Origin: an uncultured Flavobacteriaceae bacterium
GTDB lineage: Bacteria; Bacteroidota; Bacteroidia; Flavobacteriales; Flavobacteriaceae
Assembly (NCBI GenBank): GCA_947493535.1
Contig: CANLRK010000006.1
Coordinates: 87,956-151,955, forward strand
Reading direction: 5' to 3'
Length of the DNA: 64,000 nt
Numbering within the stretch: position 1 is the stretch's first letter; every line of letters starts with the position of its first letter. This document shows, in pieces, positions 25,848 to 34,723 of the stretch. The position numbers and the translations under genes are program-made. The notes beneath the pieces are model-generated. The model ran no database searches, was not told the DNA's origin, and saw only the letters and a program-made list of their open reading frames with translations.

Positions 25848-27107
25848 TTACTCCCCCATTGCAGCAGCTACAGCGGCTGACAATCTTTTGTAAGTTCCAT
25901 TTTCTAAACGTTCTCTAATACCAGAAAATGCATCTAATGTTTTTTCTACATCTTCCATTGTATGTGATGCTGTAGGAATTAAACGTAATAAAATCAATCC
26001 TTTTGGAATTACAGGATATACTACTATAGAACAGAAAATTCCGAAATTTTCTCTTAAGTCCTTTACTAGTGCCATTGCTTCTGGTATACTTCCTTTTAAA
26101 TATACTGGAGTTATACATGTTTGCGTTGTACCTAAATCAAATCCTCTCTCACGTAATCCTCCTTGTAAGGCTTTTACATTATTCCAAAGTTTTTCTTTAA
26201 GCTCTGGCATAGTGCGCAACATTTCTAAACGCTTTAACGCTCCTACAACTAATTGCATTTGTAATGATTTTGCAAACATTTGTGAACGCATGTTGTATTT
26301 CATGAAATCAATTATTTCCTGATCAGCAGCAAAAAATGCTCCTGTACTTGCCATTGACTTTGCAAAAGTAGCGAAATACACATCAATACCATCTTGACAA
26401 CCTTGCTCTTCTCCTGTTCCTGCTCCTGTTTTTCCTAATGTTCCAAATCCATGAGCATCATCTACTAATAAGCGGAAGTTGTATTTTTCTTTTAAGGCTA
26501 TTATTTCTTTAAGTTTTCCTTGCTCTCCTCGCATACCAAAAACTCCTTCAGAAATCAATAATATTCCTCCACCAGTTTTTTCAGCTAATTTAGTAGCTCT
26601 AGCAAGGTTTTTCTCTATACTTTCAATATCATTATGCTTATACGTAAAACGTTTACCCATGTGTAAACGCACACCATCTATAATACAAGCATGTGCATCA
26701 ACATCATATACAATAATATCTTCTTTAGTAACTAATGAATCTATTGCAGACACCATACCTTGATATCCGAAGTTCACTAAATACGCTGCTTCTTTACTAA
26801 CAAATGCAGCTAGTTCATTTTGCAACTGTTCATGTAGTTCTGTATGCCCAGACATCATTCTAGCTCCCATAGGGTATGCTGAACCGTATGTAGCTGCAGC
26901 TTCAGCATCAACTTTTCTTACTTCAGGATGATTAGCAAGACCTAAATAATCATTGATACTCCACGTAACAACCTCTTTTCCTTGAAACCTCATTCTGTTT
27001 GAAATTTCTCCTTCAAGCTTAGGAAATACAAAATACCCTTCTGCCTGCTCTGCCCACTTCCCTAGAGGTCCTTTATCTTTATAGATTTTATCAAATAAAT
27101 CCTTCAT
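25848..27107 (-). CDS. PLP-dependent alpha-oxoamine synthase family acyltransferase (candidate capnine synthesis)
   Basis: 419 residues, class II fold of the AONS/SPT/KBL group. Motifs are INDYLGLANHP (51-61), GARMMSGHTELHEQLE-like (81-96), DDAHGFG (216-222) and the PLP lysine K250 in FAKSMASTG. The family condenses an acyl thioester with an amino acid, with loss of CO2. In Flavobacterium and Chryseobacterium a relative of this kind condenses acyl groups with cysteate to make capnine, the base of sulfonolipids. The neighbouring cysteine-synthase-like gene fits that reading. Serine palmitoyltransferase is the main alternative; substrate cannot be fixed from sequence. Confidence 0.82.
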   Translation of the reverse strand: MKDLFDKIYKDKGPLGKWAEQAEGYFVFPKLEGEISNRMRFQGKEVVTWSINDYLGLANHPEVRKVDAEAAATYGSAYPMGARMMSGHTELHEQLQNELAAFVSKEAAYLVNFGYQGMVSAIDSLVTKEDIIVYDVDAHACIIDGVRLHMGKRFTYKHNDIESIEKNLARATKLAEKTGGGILLISEGVFGMRGEQGKLKEIIALKEKYNFRLLVDDAHGFGTLGKTGAGTGEEQGCQDGIDVYFATFAKSMASTGAFFAADQEIIDFMKYNMRSQMFAKSLQMQLVVGALKRLEMLRTMPELKEKLWNNVKALQGGLRERGFDLGTTQTCITPVYLKGSIPEAMALVKDLRENFGIFCSIVVYPVIPKGLILLRLIPTASHTMEDVEKTLDAFSGIRERLENGTYKRLSAAVAAAMGE

Positions 27108-27179
27108 TTATATCATTTTTAGGTTTTACAACGGCGAAAATAATTAAATAAACCTTTTTATCATAATATTTTTACTAAC

Positions 27180-27215
27180 AAAAAAAGGTGTTAACTTATA
27201 TTAACACCTTTTTTT
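27180..27215 (-). terminator. Terminator after the cysteine-synthase-like gene
   Basis: A 15-bp stem (AAAAAAAGGTGTTAA / TTAACACCTTTTTTT) with a 6-base loop lies 22 bases past the stop. It separates the two PLP-enzyme genes into distinct transcription units or makes the second depend on read-through. Confidence 0.85.
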
Positions 27216-27237
27216 ACTTATACTTACATTCTATAAT

Positions 27238-28278
27238 TTACTTTACGTATTCAATTTTTTTAGGGTTCTCTAATTGAACGCTATCAAAAAATCCTTGTTC
27301 TTCCATCCAAGTATCGTTATAGATTTTACTCATATAACGTGATCCATGATCTGGTAATATCACAACCACAACACTATTTTCGTCAAATTTATTTTCTTCT
27401 GAAAATTGTTTCACTGCTTGCACAGCGGCTCCACTGGTATAACCTACAAACAAACCTTCTGTTTTAGCTAGTTCTCTGGCGGTATGTGCACTTTCTTGAT
27501 CGGTAACTTTTGTAAATTCATCAATCACGTCAAAATCGGTAGCCGAAGGAATTAGGTTTTTTCCTAAACCTTCAATACGGTAAGGATAGATTTCATCTTT
27601 ATCAAATTCTCGAGTTTCATGAAAACTTTTTAACACCGAACCAAAAGCGTCCACACCTAAAATTTTTACATCAGGGTTTTGTTCTTTTAAGTACTTTGCT
27701 GTACCAGAAATTGTCCCACCTGTACCACTACATGCAACTAAATGTGTTATTTGCCCTTTAGTTTGATTCCAAATTTCAGGTCCTGTAGAGTTGTAATGTG
27801 CATCAATATTTAATTCATTAAAATACTGGTTAATATACACTGAACCTTTTATTTCTTTATGTAATCTTTTTGCTACTTCGTAATATGATCGCGGGTCATC
27901 TGCACTAACATTTGCAGGGCAAACATATACTTTAGCTCCCATAGTACGTAGCATATCAATTTTATCTGGAGAAGATTTTGAACTTACTGCTAAAATACAC
28001 TCATACCCTTTTATTATACTTACCATAGCAATACTAAACCCTGTATTACCAGATGTAGTTTCAATAATAGTATCGCCAGGTTTTATAATTCCTTTCCTTT
28101 CTGCTTCTTCAATAATATATAAAGCTATTCTGTCTTTTGATGAGTGTCCTGGGTTAAAGGCTTCAACTTTAGCGAAAAAATTACCCTTTAAGTTTTTAGT
28201 TATTTTTTTAAGTTCTATTAACGGAGTGTTACCTATTAAATCTAAAACACTCGTATATGCTTGAATCTCTTCTCTCAT
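27238..28278 (-). CDS. Cysteine synthase/CBS-family PLP enzyme (candidate cysteate synthase)
   Basis: 346 residues, fold type II. PLP lysine is K48 in HSSKDR, the phosphate/substrate loop is TTSGNTG (74-80) and GTGGTISG binds PLP phosphate. It is longer than CysK (about 310), and the C-terminal 40 residues, ending in PKKIEYVK, extend past the core. It may make cysteine from O-acetylserine. It could also make cysteate from phosphoserine and sulfite, or act as cystathionine beta-synthase. Position next to the oxoamine-synthase gene makes a role in sulfonolipid precursor supply attractive, but this is inference. Confidence 0.82.
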   Translation of the reverse strand: MREEIQAYTSVLDLIGNTPLIELKKITKNLKGNFFAKVEAFNPGHSSKDRIALYIIEEAERKGIIKPGDTIIETTSGNTGFSIAMVSIIKGYECILAVSSKSSPDKIDMLRTMGAKVYVCPANVSADDPRSYYEVAKRLHKEIKGSVYINQYFNELNIDAHYNSTGPEIWNQTKGQITHLVACSGTGGTISGTAKYLKEQNPDVKILGVDAFGSVLKSFHETREFDKDEIYPYRIEGLGKNLIPSATDFDVIDEFTKVTDQESAHTARELAKTEGLFVGYTSGAAVQAVKQFSEENKFDENSVVVVILPDHGSRYMSKIYNDTWMEEQGFFDSVQLENPKKIEYVK

Positions 28279-28349
28279 AAATGATATAAATATTGATGTT
28301 GTTCTTGTTTTTGATTACAAAACAACCGCACAAAGATAATTATTTTTTT

Positions 28350-30485
28350 CTATTTAGAAATTCCTTCTAGATTCAACAAGAAAGCATATTCCTCTGCGAT
28401 CTCCTTTAACGCCTCAAAACGCCCTGATGCACCTCCATGCCCAGAATCCATATCACACTTAAATAACAATAAGTTATTATCGGTTTTAAGTTCTCTTAAC
28501 TTAGCTGTCCATTTAGCAGGTTCAAAATATTGTACTTGCGAATCATGAAACCCGGTAATGATTAACGTATTTGGATAATTTTGTGCAACTACATTATCAT
28601 ATGGCGAATAAGATTTCATGTAATCATAATATTTTTTTTCATTCGGATTTCCCCATTCATCATACTCACCAGTGGTTAAAGGAATAGAATCATCAAGCAT
28701 GGTTGTAACAACATCTACAAAAGGAACAGATGCTACTACACCATTGTATAGCTCAGGATTCATATTCATCACTGCCCCCATTAATAAGCCTCCTGCACTT
28801 CCCCCCATAGCATATAAGTGTTTTGCTGAAGTATATTTTTCTGCAATTAAATATTTTGAGCAGTCAATAAAATCCGTAAACGTATTCATTTTTTTAAATA
28901 GCTTCCCATCTTCATACCATTCTCTTCCTAAATATTCACTACCTCTAATATGAGCTAGAGCAAACACAAAACCTCTGTCTAACAAACTTAACCTCGTAGT
29001 ACTAAAACTATCTGGTATTGTATATCCATAAGACCCGTAAGCATATTGTAATAATGGTGTATTTTCATTTAATGGTGTATCTTTTCTATACACTAACGAT
29101 ATTGCTACCTTTGCTCCGTCTCGTGCAGTTGCCCATACACGTTTAGAAGTGTAATTTTCTTTATCAAATTTCCCTCCTAATACTTCCTGCTCTTTTTTTA
29201 CCTCCTTCTCTTTTGTTTTCATATTAAAATCAATAGTTGAAGCTGGCGTTGTAAAGGAATTATATCCGTAACGTAATATATCAGTATCAAAATCAACATT
29301 TACAGAAGTATACGCAGCATATGTTTCACTATCAAAAGGCAAGTAATATGATTCCGCTCCGTCCCAACGAGTTATTTTTATTTTAGATAGCCCTTTCTCA
29401 CGTTCACTTACCACCAAATAATCTTTAAAAATCTCAATTTCTTCTAATAAAACATTTGCTCTATGTGGAATATAATCAGTCCAATTTTCTTTTAAGGTTT
29501 TATTTTCTGGAGTAACCATTAATTTAAAATTGGTAGCATTGTCTTTATTTGTTGTTATAAAAAACTTATCGTCAAAGTGTGCAATATCGTACTCTAAACC
29601 TCGTTCACGTGGCTGAAATATTTTAAAATCTGCTTCAGGTGTATTCGCATTTAAAATTCTATATTCATTAGTTAATGTGCTATTTGCTCCTATGATTAAA
29701 TATTTTTTTGATTTTGTTTTATACACGAACGTACTAAAGGTTTCATCAGTTTCGTGGTACACTTCTTTATCATTCTTAGGATTATCATTTAAAAAGTGCT
29801 TGTATATTCTGTTAGGACGTAAGGTTTCTTCATCTTTTTTAGTATAAAACAACGTCATGTTATCATTTGCCCAAGTTGACCCTCCTGTAGTGTTTTCTAT
29901 CTTATATGGCAACACCTCTCCTGTTGCTATATTTTTAACTTGAATTACATACTGGCGTCTACTTACAGTGTCTACTCCAAAGGCAACGTATTTATTATTC
30001 GGACTCACATTAATACCACTTAGATGAAAATAAGATTGCCCTTTAGCCATTTCATTACAATCAAATAGTATTTCTTCATCTGCAGTTAAAGAATCTTTTT
30101 TTCTTGTATAAATAGGGTAATCTTTTCCTGTCTCAAATTTAGTAATGTACCAATATCCGTTATATTTATAAGGAACTGAAGCATCATCTTCTTTAATTCT
30201 TCCTTTCATTTCATTAAACAAAACGCTTTGAAACTCTTTCGTTTCATTGGTCATTTTATTATAATAATCATTCTCACGTTCTAGATAATCAATAACCTCT
30301 TCATTATCCTTTTCATTTAACCAATAATAATTATCCACTCTAACATCTCCATGTTTTTCAAGAGTTTTAGGTTTCTTTTCTGCCATTGGAGCGGAAACTA
30401 CTTCTATCGTTTTCATAGGTTTATCTTTTTTACAAGCGACTGCAAAAATAAGCGTAAGAATAAGTACTGAAAGCTTTTTTATCAT
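28350..30485 (-). CDS. S9 prolyl-oligopeptidase family peptidase, lipoprotein
   Basis: 711 residues, similar in length to oligopeptidase B. The N-terminus is a lipoprotein signal peptide with lipobox FAVAC followed by KKDK. The N-terminal beta-propeller (about 70-430) starts with KTLEKHGDVRVDNYYWLNEKDN, a family hallmark. The alpha/beta hydrolase domain holds the nucleophile serine in GGSAGG and the catalytic histidine in DSGHGG near the end. Anchored in the outer or inner membrane facing the periplasm, it would degrade short peptides, preferring basic residues if truly OpB-like. Confidence 0.9.
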   Translation of the reverse strand: MIKKLSVLILTLIFAVACKKDKPMKTIEVVSAPMAEKKPKTLEKHGDVRVDNYYWLNEKDNEEVIDYLERENDYYNKMTNETKEFQSVLFNEMKGRIKEDDASVPYKYNGYWYITKFETGKDYPIYTRKKDSLTADEEILFDCNEMAKGQSYFHLSGINVSPNNKYVAFGVDTVSRRQYVIQVKNIATGEVLPYKIENTTGGSTWANDNMTLFYTKKDEETLRPNRIYKHFLNDNPKNDKEVYHETDETFSTFVYKTKSKKYLIIGANSTLTNEYRILNANTPEADFKIFQPRERGLEYDIAHFDDKFFITTNKDNATNFKLMVTPENKTLKENWTDYIPHRANVLLEEIEIFKDYLVVSEREKGLSKIKITRWDGAESYYLPFDSETYAAYTSVNVDFDTDILRYGYNSFTTPASTIDFNMKTKEKEVKKEQEVLGGKFDKENYTSKRVWATARDGAKVAISLVYRKDTPLNENTPLLQYAYGSYGYTIPDSFSTTRLSLLDRGFVFALAHIRGSEYLGREWYEDGKLFKKMNTFTDFIDCSKYLIAEKYTSAKHLYAMGGSAGGLLMGAVMNMNPELYNGVVASVPFVDVVTTMLDDSIPLTTGEYDEWGNPNEKKYYDYMKSYSPYDNVVAQNYPNTLIITGFHDSQVQYFEPAKWTAKLRELKTDNNLLLFKCDMDSGHGGASGRFEALKEIAEEYAFLLNLEGISK

Positions 30486-30551
30486 TTTATTTAGTATTTT
30501 CGAACTCTTAAAAGTACAAAATCTATTTACTAATACTAAAATTCAATAGAA

Positions 30552-30875
30552 ATGTTTGGAGATTTAATGGGTATGATGGGTAAAATAAAAGAAACCCAAG
30601 CAAAAGTTGAAGCTACTAAGGAACGCTTAAACAATGTATTAATTGACGAAAATAGTTCGGATAATCTTTTAAAAATAACTTTAACTGCTAACAGAGAAAT
30701 AAAAAATATTTCGATTAGTGACGAATTATTAGAAGATAAAGAGCAATTGGAAGACTATTTAATACTTACTTTAAATAAAGCTATTACCAAAGCCACTAAT
30801 GTTCAAGAAGCTGAGCTTGGTGCTGTTGCGAAAGAAGGTATGCCCAACATACCAGGTATGGATATGTTTAAATAA
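30552..30875 (+). CDS. YbaB/EbfC nucleoid-associated protein
   Basis: 107 residues with the typical start [26 protein letters not shown] and a Met/Gly-rich end ([12 protein letters not shown]). YbaB/EbfC dimers bind DNA like tweezers and affect nucleoid shape; in many bacteria the gene is next to dnaX/recR, which is not so here. It diverges from the S9 peptidase gene with a 66-base gap and ends in a strong terminator. Confidence 0.92.
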   Translation: MFGDLMGMMGKIKETQAKVEATKERLNNVLIDENSSDNLLKITLTANREIKNISISDELLEDKEQLEDYLILTLNKAITKATNVQEAELGAVAKEGMPNIPGMDMFK

Positions 30876-30876
30876 T

Positions 30877-30905
30877 AAAAAAGGCTGCAATTGCAGCCTT
30901 TTTTA
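30877..30905. terminator. Terminator after ybaB
   Basis: A perfect 28-base palindrome (AAAAAAGGCTGCAA / TTGCAGCCTTTTTT), T-rich on both strands, between the convergent ybaB and OmpA genes; it may serve both. Confidence 0.88.
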
Positions 30906-30924
30906 TTATTTAAACATTAATTTA

Positions 30925-32028
30925 TTACTCATTATTTATCATCCTAAACTGAGTCCTTCTATTAGCTCTGTGCTCTCTTTCTGTACATGAAACTCCATCA
31001 GAACATCTGTTTAATAGTTGGCGTTCACCATACCCATTAGAAACTAATCTGCTCGGGTTAATCCCTTTACTTATTAAATAATTTGAAACAGCTTGTGCTC
31101 TTCTTTCTGATAGTACTTGATTACTTTCTGCTGTACCTCTAGCATCTGTATGTGAAGCTATTTCTACTTTTGAACCTGCATTATTATTTAAAACAGGTAG
31201 TAATTTTGCATCTATCTCAGCTTTAGCACTAGCAGTTAATGTTGCGCTTCCTAAATTCCAGTTAATATTCAAATTTGTGTACTCTAATAAAGCACAATCT
31301 ACTTCCTTCCATTCAGTTAAACCTCCTTTTGTTTTTAACACTTCTTTGGTTACTGTTTTATAAACCGCTTCTACTGTTTCTTCTACAGTTTTTGCAGGAG
31401 TATCTACCACCGTTTTAGTAATTGTAGCATATTTAGCAGGAATTTCTATTTCTTCTACTCTTGCAGGTGCTGTAACAACCTTTTTAGTATATGAACTTGC
31501 TTTCTCTGCAATTGCACTACTAGATACTGAAGCATCGTTTGCTAATACTTTAGTTTTTATCGTTACATACTCTGCAGGATAACCTTTATAACACCAATAC
31601 CTACAATCATTAGGATCAGATGAGTCACAATCTGGAGCTTTAGCTCCAAGTTCCCATTGTGAATACGCTGGTTTAATTTCTACTGTTTCAGAACTTGGTG
31701 ATAATCTTGCAGGATCAATACTCAGTGCGTCTGCTCCTTGTTTTTTAACGTAAGAAACCGCTTCTGTCCCCCAAACTGCAGGGATAACTCTTAATTGTTT
31801 ACTAGCTTCTTTAACTACTACCTGTTCCGTAACTGTCTTATACGTTGCTGGTATAACCCTTAATTTCTTATATGCAGGGCTTATCATTACTTTTACTTCT
31901 TGATTTTCATACACATCAGGTGTTGTACAACGTACATAACATTTTCCTGGTTCAGGGTTAGCCGGTAAATCTTGTGCTAAAATTGTACCTGAAATCAACA
32001 TTATTCCCCATAATAATACTTTTTTCAT
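30925..32028 (-). CDS. OmpA-family outer-membrane protein
   Basis: 367 residues. Signal peptide MKKVLLWGIMLISGTILAQ. The middle (about 50-240) is built from repeated short modules with the pattern IPAxYxTVTxxVV (for instance RVIPATYKTVTEQVVV, IPAKYATITKTVV, VEAVYKTVTKEVL). There are cysteine pairs in CYVRC and CDSSDPNDCRYWC. The C-terminal OmpA domain (about 250-367) has IASHTDARGTAESN and a RANRRTQF end, which bind peptidoglycan. It is the second OmpA protein of the window. The repeat region probably spans the periplasm or surface. Confidence 0.88.
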   Translation of the reverse strand: MKKVLLWGIMLISGTILAQDLPANPEPGKCYVRCTTPDVYENQEVKVMISPAYKKLRVIPATYKTVTEQVVVKEASKQLRVIPAVWGTEAVSYVKKQGADALSIDPARLSPSSETVEIKPAYSQWELGAKAPDCDSSDPNDCRYWCYKGYPAEYVTIKTKVLANDASVSSSAIAEKASSYTKKVVTAPARVEEIEIPAKYATITKTVVDTPAKTVEETVEAVYKTVTKEVLKTKGGLTEWKEVDCALLEYTNLNINWNLGSATLTASAKAEIDAKLLPVLNNNAGSKVEIASHTDARGTAESNQVLSERRAQAVSNYLISKGINPSRLVSNGYGERQLLNRCSDGVSCTEREHRANRRTQFRMINNE

Positions 32029-32139
32029 AATTCATTTGGTTTTTAGTTAGTTTAAAAAGTTTCATTTTAAATTTACAAAAAATGAACATAAAAACAAACT
32101 TAACCGGCTAAAAATCAATTAAATAAAATCCACCCTGCT

Positions 32140-33159
32140 CTAAAAACCTCTCAATATATCAATACATTTTTGGTGCATCTCATCAGTATAATCTAAATGT
32201 GTTACCATACGCAACTTTCCTTCCCCCATACCAATAAAAAAAATGTTTTTTTCTTTCATTTTTGCAATAAAAAAATCATTATCAATATCATCTTGTATAG
32301 TGAATATTACAATGTTTGTTTCTACAGGCTCTACATGTTTTACAAAGTCACATTCAGTTAAAACAGCTGCTAAATCTTTGGCTTTTTCATGATCTTGAAC
32401 TAAACGCTCTACATTATTATCTAATGCATAAATGGCCGCCGCTGCTAAATATCCTGCTTGGCGCATACCTCCTCCAAAAAGTTTTCTTATACGCGATGCT
32501 TTTTGCATATCTAGCTTACTTCCCATTAATACTGAACCTACAGGCGCCCCCAACCCTTTTGATAAACATATCGAAATTGTATCAAACAATGCTCCATACT
32601 GTTTGGGTGATTCATTTTTTGCTACTAATGCATTAAATAATCGAGCCCCATCCAAATGGTACTTGAGTTCATTTTCTTCACAAACGTGCTTTATTTTTTT
32701 CAACTCTTCAAAATCCCAACAAGCTCCACCTCCCTTATTCGTAGTGTTTTCTATGCATACCAAACTAGAATACGGCAAATGAATATTACCCTTATCTGTT
32801 AATGCTTGTTTTAATTGCATAGCTGTAAACATACCGCGCTTACCATTTAATAAACTACAGGTTACTCCAGAATTAAAAGCAGCCCCACCTCCTTCAAAAT
32901 TATATACATGTGCATATTTATCACAATACATTTTATCTCCTGGTTGTGTATGTAACTTTATAGCTACTTGATTTGCCATTGTTCCAGACGGAAAAAACAA
33001 GGCTGCTTCCATACCAAACATAGTTGCTACTTTTACTTGTAACTCATTTACTGTAGGGTCATCTCCAAACACATCATCACCTACTTTTGCATGCATCATA
33101 GCAGCTAACATTTCTTTAGTTGGACGAGTAACAGTATCACTTATTAAATTAATTTCCAT
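32140..33159 (-). CDS. ltaE: Low-specificity threonine aldolase
   Basis: 339 residues from the ATG at 33159; the frame can be extended two codons to a TTG. PLP fold type I with [12 protein letters not shown] at the start, the lid motif [16 protein letters not shown], and the PLP lysine in [13 protein letters not shown]. It cleaves L-threonine or L-allo-threonine to glycine and acetaldehyde in the cytoplasm. It is divergent from prfB with a 48-base spacer. Confidence 0.93.
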   Translation of the reverse strand: MEINLISDTVTRPTKEMLAAMMHAKVGDDVFGDDPTVNELQVKVATMFGMEAALFFPSGTMANQVAIKLHTQPGDKMYCDKYAHVYNFEGGGAAFNSGVTCSLLNGKRGMFTAMQLKQALTDKGNIHLPYSSLVCIENTTNKGGGACWDFEELKKIKHVCEENELKYHLDGARLFNALVAKNESPKQYGALFDTISICLSKGLGAPVGSVLMGSKLDMQKASRIRKLFGGGMRQAGYLAAAAIYALDNNVERLVQDHEKAKDLAAVLTECDFVKHVEPVETNIVIFTIQDDIDNDFFIAKMKEKNIFFIGMGEGKLRMVTHLDYTDEMHQKCIDILRGF

Positions 33160-33177
33160 AATCAATGTTAAAAATTC

Positions 33178-33185
33178 TATTTTTG
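33178..33185 (+). promoter_or_regulatory. -7 box upstream of prfB
   Basis: TATTTTTG matches TAnnTTTG and ends 22 bases before the prfB ATG. No clear TTG is seen at the -33 position, so only the -7 element is called. Confidence 0.45.
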
Positions 33186-33207
33186 TGGTTTAAAAGTAAG
33201 CAATTAT

Positions 33208-34317
33208 ATGATATCATCAGAACAAAATAAAGACATAATAGCCCGCCTTAGCGCCCTGAAAAGATATCTGAATATCGATGCTAAAAAAATTGAAATTTCA
33301 AACGAAGAAGAAAAAACATTCGACCCTAATTTTTGGAACAATCCTAAAGAAGCTGAATTGGTAATGAAATCGCTTCGAGTGAAAAAAAAATGGGTAAACG
33401 ATTACAATACAGCTAATAGTTTAGTAGAGGAACTTCAAATTCTTCTTGAATTTTATAACGATGGAGAAGTTTCTGAAAAGGAAATTACTTTACTTTACAA
33501 CAAAGCCAATACACTTATTGAAGATTTAGAATTTAAAAATATGCTTTCTGAAGAAGGTGATTCTTTAAGTGCTGTGTTACAAATTACAGCTGGAGCTGGA
33601 GGTACTGAAAGCTGCGATTGGGCAGAAATGCTTTTACGCATGTATCTTATGTATTGCGAAGACCAAGGTTTTAAGGTTAAAGAATTAAATTATCAAGCAG
33701 GAGATGTAGCAGGTATAAAAACCGTAACCATTGAAATTGAAGGAGATTTTGCTTTTGGTTGGCTTAAAGGTGAAAATGGAGTACACCGTTTAGTACGCAT
33801 CTCTCCTTTTGATAGCAACGCTAAACGTCATACTTCCTTTGCTTCAGTATATGTTTATCCTTCTGTTGACGATACTATAGAGATAGCCATAAACCCGGCA
33901 GATATTGAAATTGTTACTTCGCGCTCAAGCGGAGCCGGAGGACAAAATGTAAACAAAGTTGAAACAAAAGTTCAGTTAACGCATAAACCTACAGGTATAC
34001 AAATTTCATGCTCTGAAACTCGATCGCAACAAGATAACCGTACGCGCGCCATGCAAATGTTAAAATCGCAACTGTATGAAATTGAACTTAAAAAACAACA
34101 AGAAGCGCGTTCTAGCATAGAAGATAGTAAAATGAAAATTGAATGGGGAAGCCAAATACGAAACTACGTAATGCACCCCTATAAATTAGTGAAAGACGTT
34201 AGAACAGCACACGAAACAGGTAATGTAGATGCTGTTATGAATGGAAAAATTGACAGCTTCTTAAAAGCTTATTTAATGATGATGGGGCAAAAAGAAACCA
34301 ATAACAATACCATATAA
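33208..34317 (+). CDS. prfB: Peptide chain release factor 2
   Basis: 369 residues in one continuous frame. The UGA/UAA-recognition tripeptide SPF is at 199-201 and the catalytic GGQ at 244-246 in [11 protein letters not shown]. The region YLNIDAKK (20-27) aligns with the place where E. coli and many others have an in-frame UGA and +1 frameshift (YLxDYDAKK). Here the codons are TAT CTG AAT ATC GAT with no stop, so autoregulation by frameshifting is absent. arsC-like follows after 2 bases, probably co-transcribed. Confidence 0.95.
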   Translation: MISSEQNKDIIARLSALKRYLNIDAKKIEISNEEEKTFDPNFWNNPKEAELVMKSLRVKKKWVNDYNTANSLVEELQILLEFYNDGEVSEKEITLLYNKANTLIEDLEFKNMLSEEGDSLSAVLQITAGAGGTESCDWAEMLLRMYLMYCEDQGFKVKELNYQAGDVAGIKTVTIEIEGDFAFGWLKGENGVHRLVRISPFDSNAKRHTSFASVYVYPSVDDTIEIAINPADIEIVTSRSSGAGGQNVNKVETKVQLTHKPTGIQISCSETRSQQDNRTRAMQMLKSQLYEIELKKQQEARSSIEDSKMKIEWGSQIRNYVMHPYKLVKDVRTAHETGNVDAVMNGKIDSFLKAYLMMMGQKETNNNTI

Positions 34318-34319
34318 TT

Positions 34320-34661
34320 ATGATAAAAATATACCACAATAACAGATGTAGTAAATCACGTAACGGATTAGCTATTTTAGAACAGTCCGGAAAAGAATTT
34401 GAGGTTGTAAAATATTTAGAAACACCTCCTACTATTGAAGAGTTGACACATATTATTTCCCTTTTAAAAATTAAACCCATTGAGTTGGTGCGTAAAAACG
34501 AAGCCATTTGGAAAGAAAATTTTAAAGGTAAAGAATTATCAGATTCACAAATAATTACTGCTATGGTAAATAACCCTAAGTTAATAGAGCGCCCTATAGT
34601 AGTTACCAATACCAAAGCTGTAGTTGGAAGACCTCCAGAAAAAATAACTGATATCCTTTAA
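34320..34661 (+). CDS. arsC: ArsC-family arsenate reductase (glutaredoxin type)
   Basis: 113 residues. Thioredoxin-fold ArsC family: HNNRCSKSR carries the catalytic cysteine (C10), KYLETPPTIEEL follows, and RPIVVTNTKAVVGRPPEKI contains the conserved arginines. Members reduce arsenate with glutathione/glutaredoxin, or are related Spx/YffB proteins of unclear role. No other ars gene is nearby, so an arsenic role is uncertain. It overlaps the prfB transcription unit (2-base gap). Confidence 0.85.
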   Translation: MIKIYHNNRCSKSRNGLAILEQSGKEFEVVKYLETPPTIEELTHIISLLKIKPIELVRKNEAIWKENFKGKELSDSQIITAMVNNPKLIERPIVVTNTKAVVGRPPEKITDIL

Positions 34662-34694
34662 CACACATTTAACTATAACTCCTGCTTGTATTCG

Positions 34695-34702
34695 TATTTT
34701 TG
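34695..34702 (+). promoter_or_regulatory. -7 box of the TonB-type receptor gene
   Basis: TATTTTTG matches TAnnTTTG and ends 21 bases before the receptor ATG. A convincing TTG at -33 is not present. Confidence 0.5.
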
Positions 34703-34723
34703 CAACTTCAACTATGTTATTAA

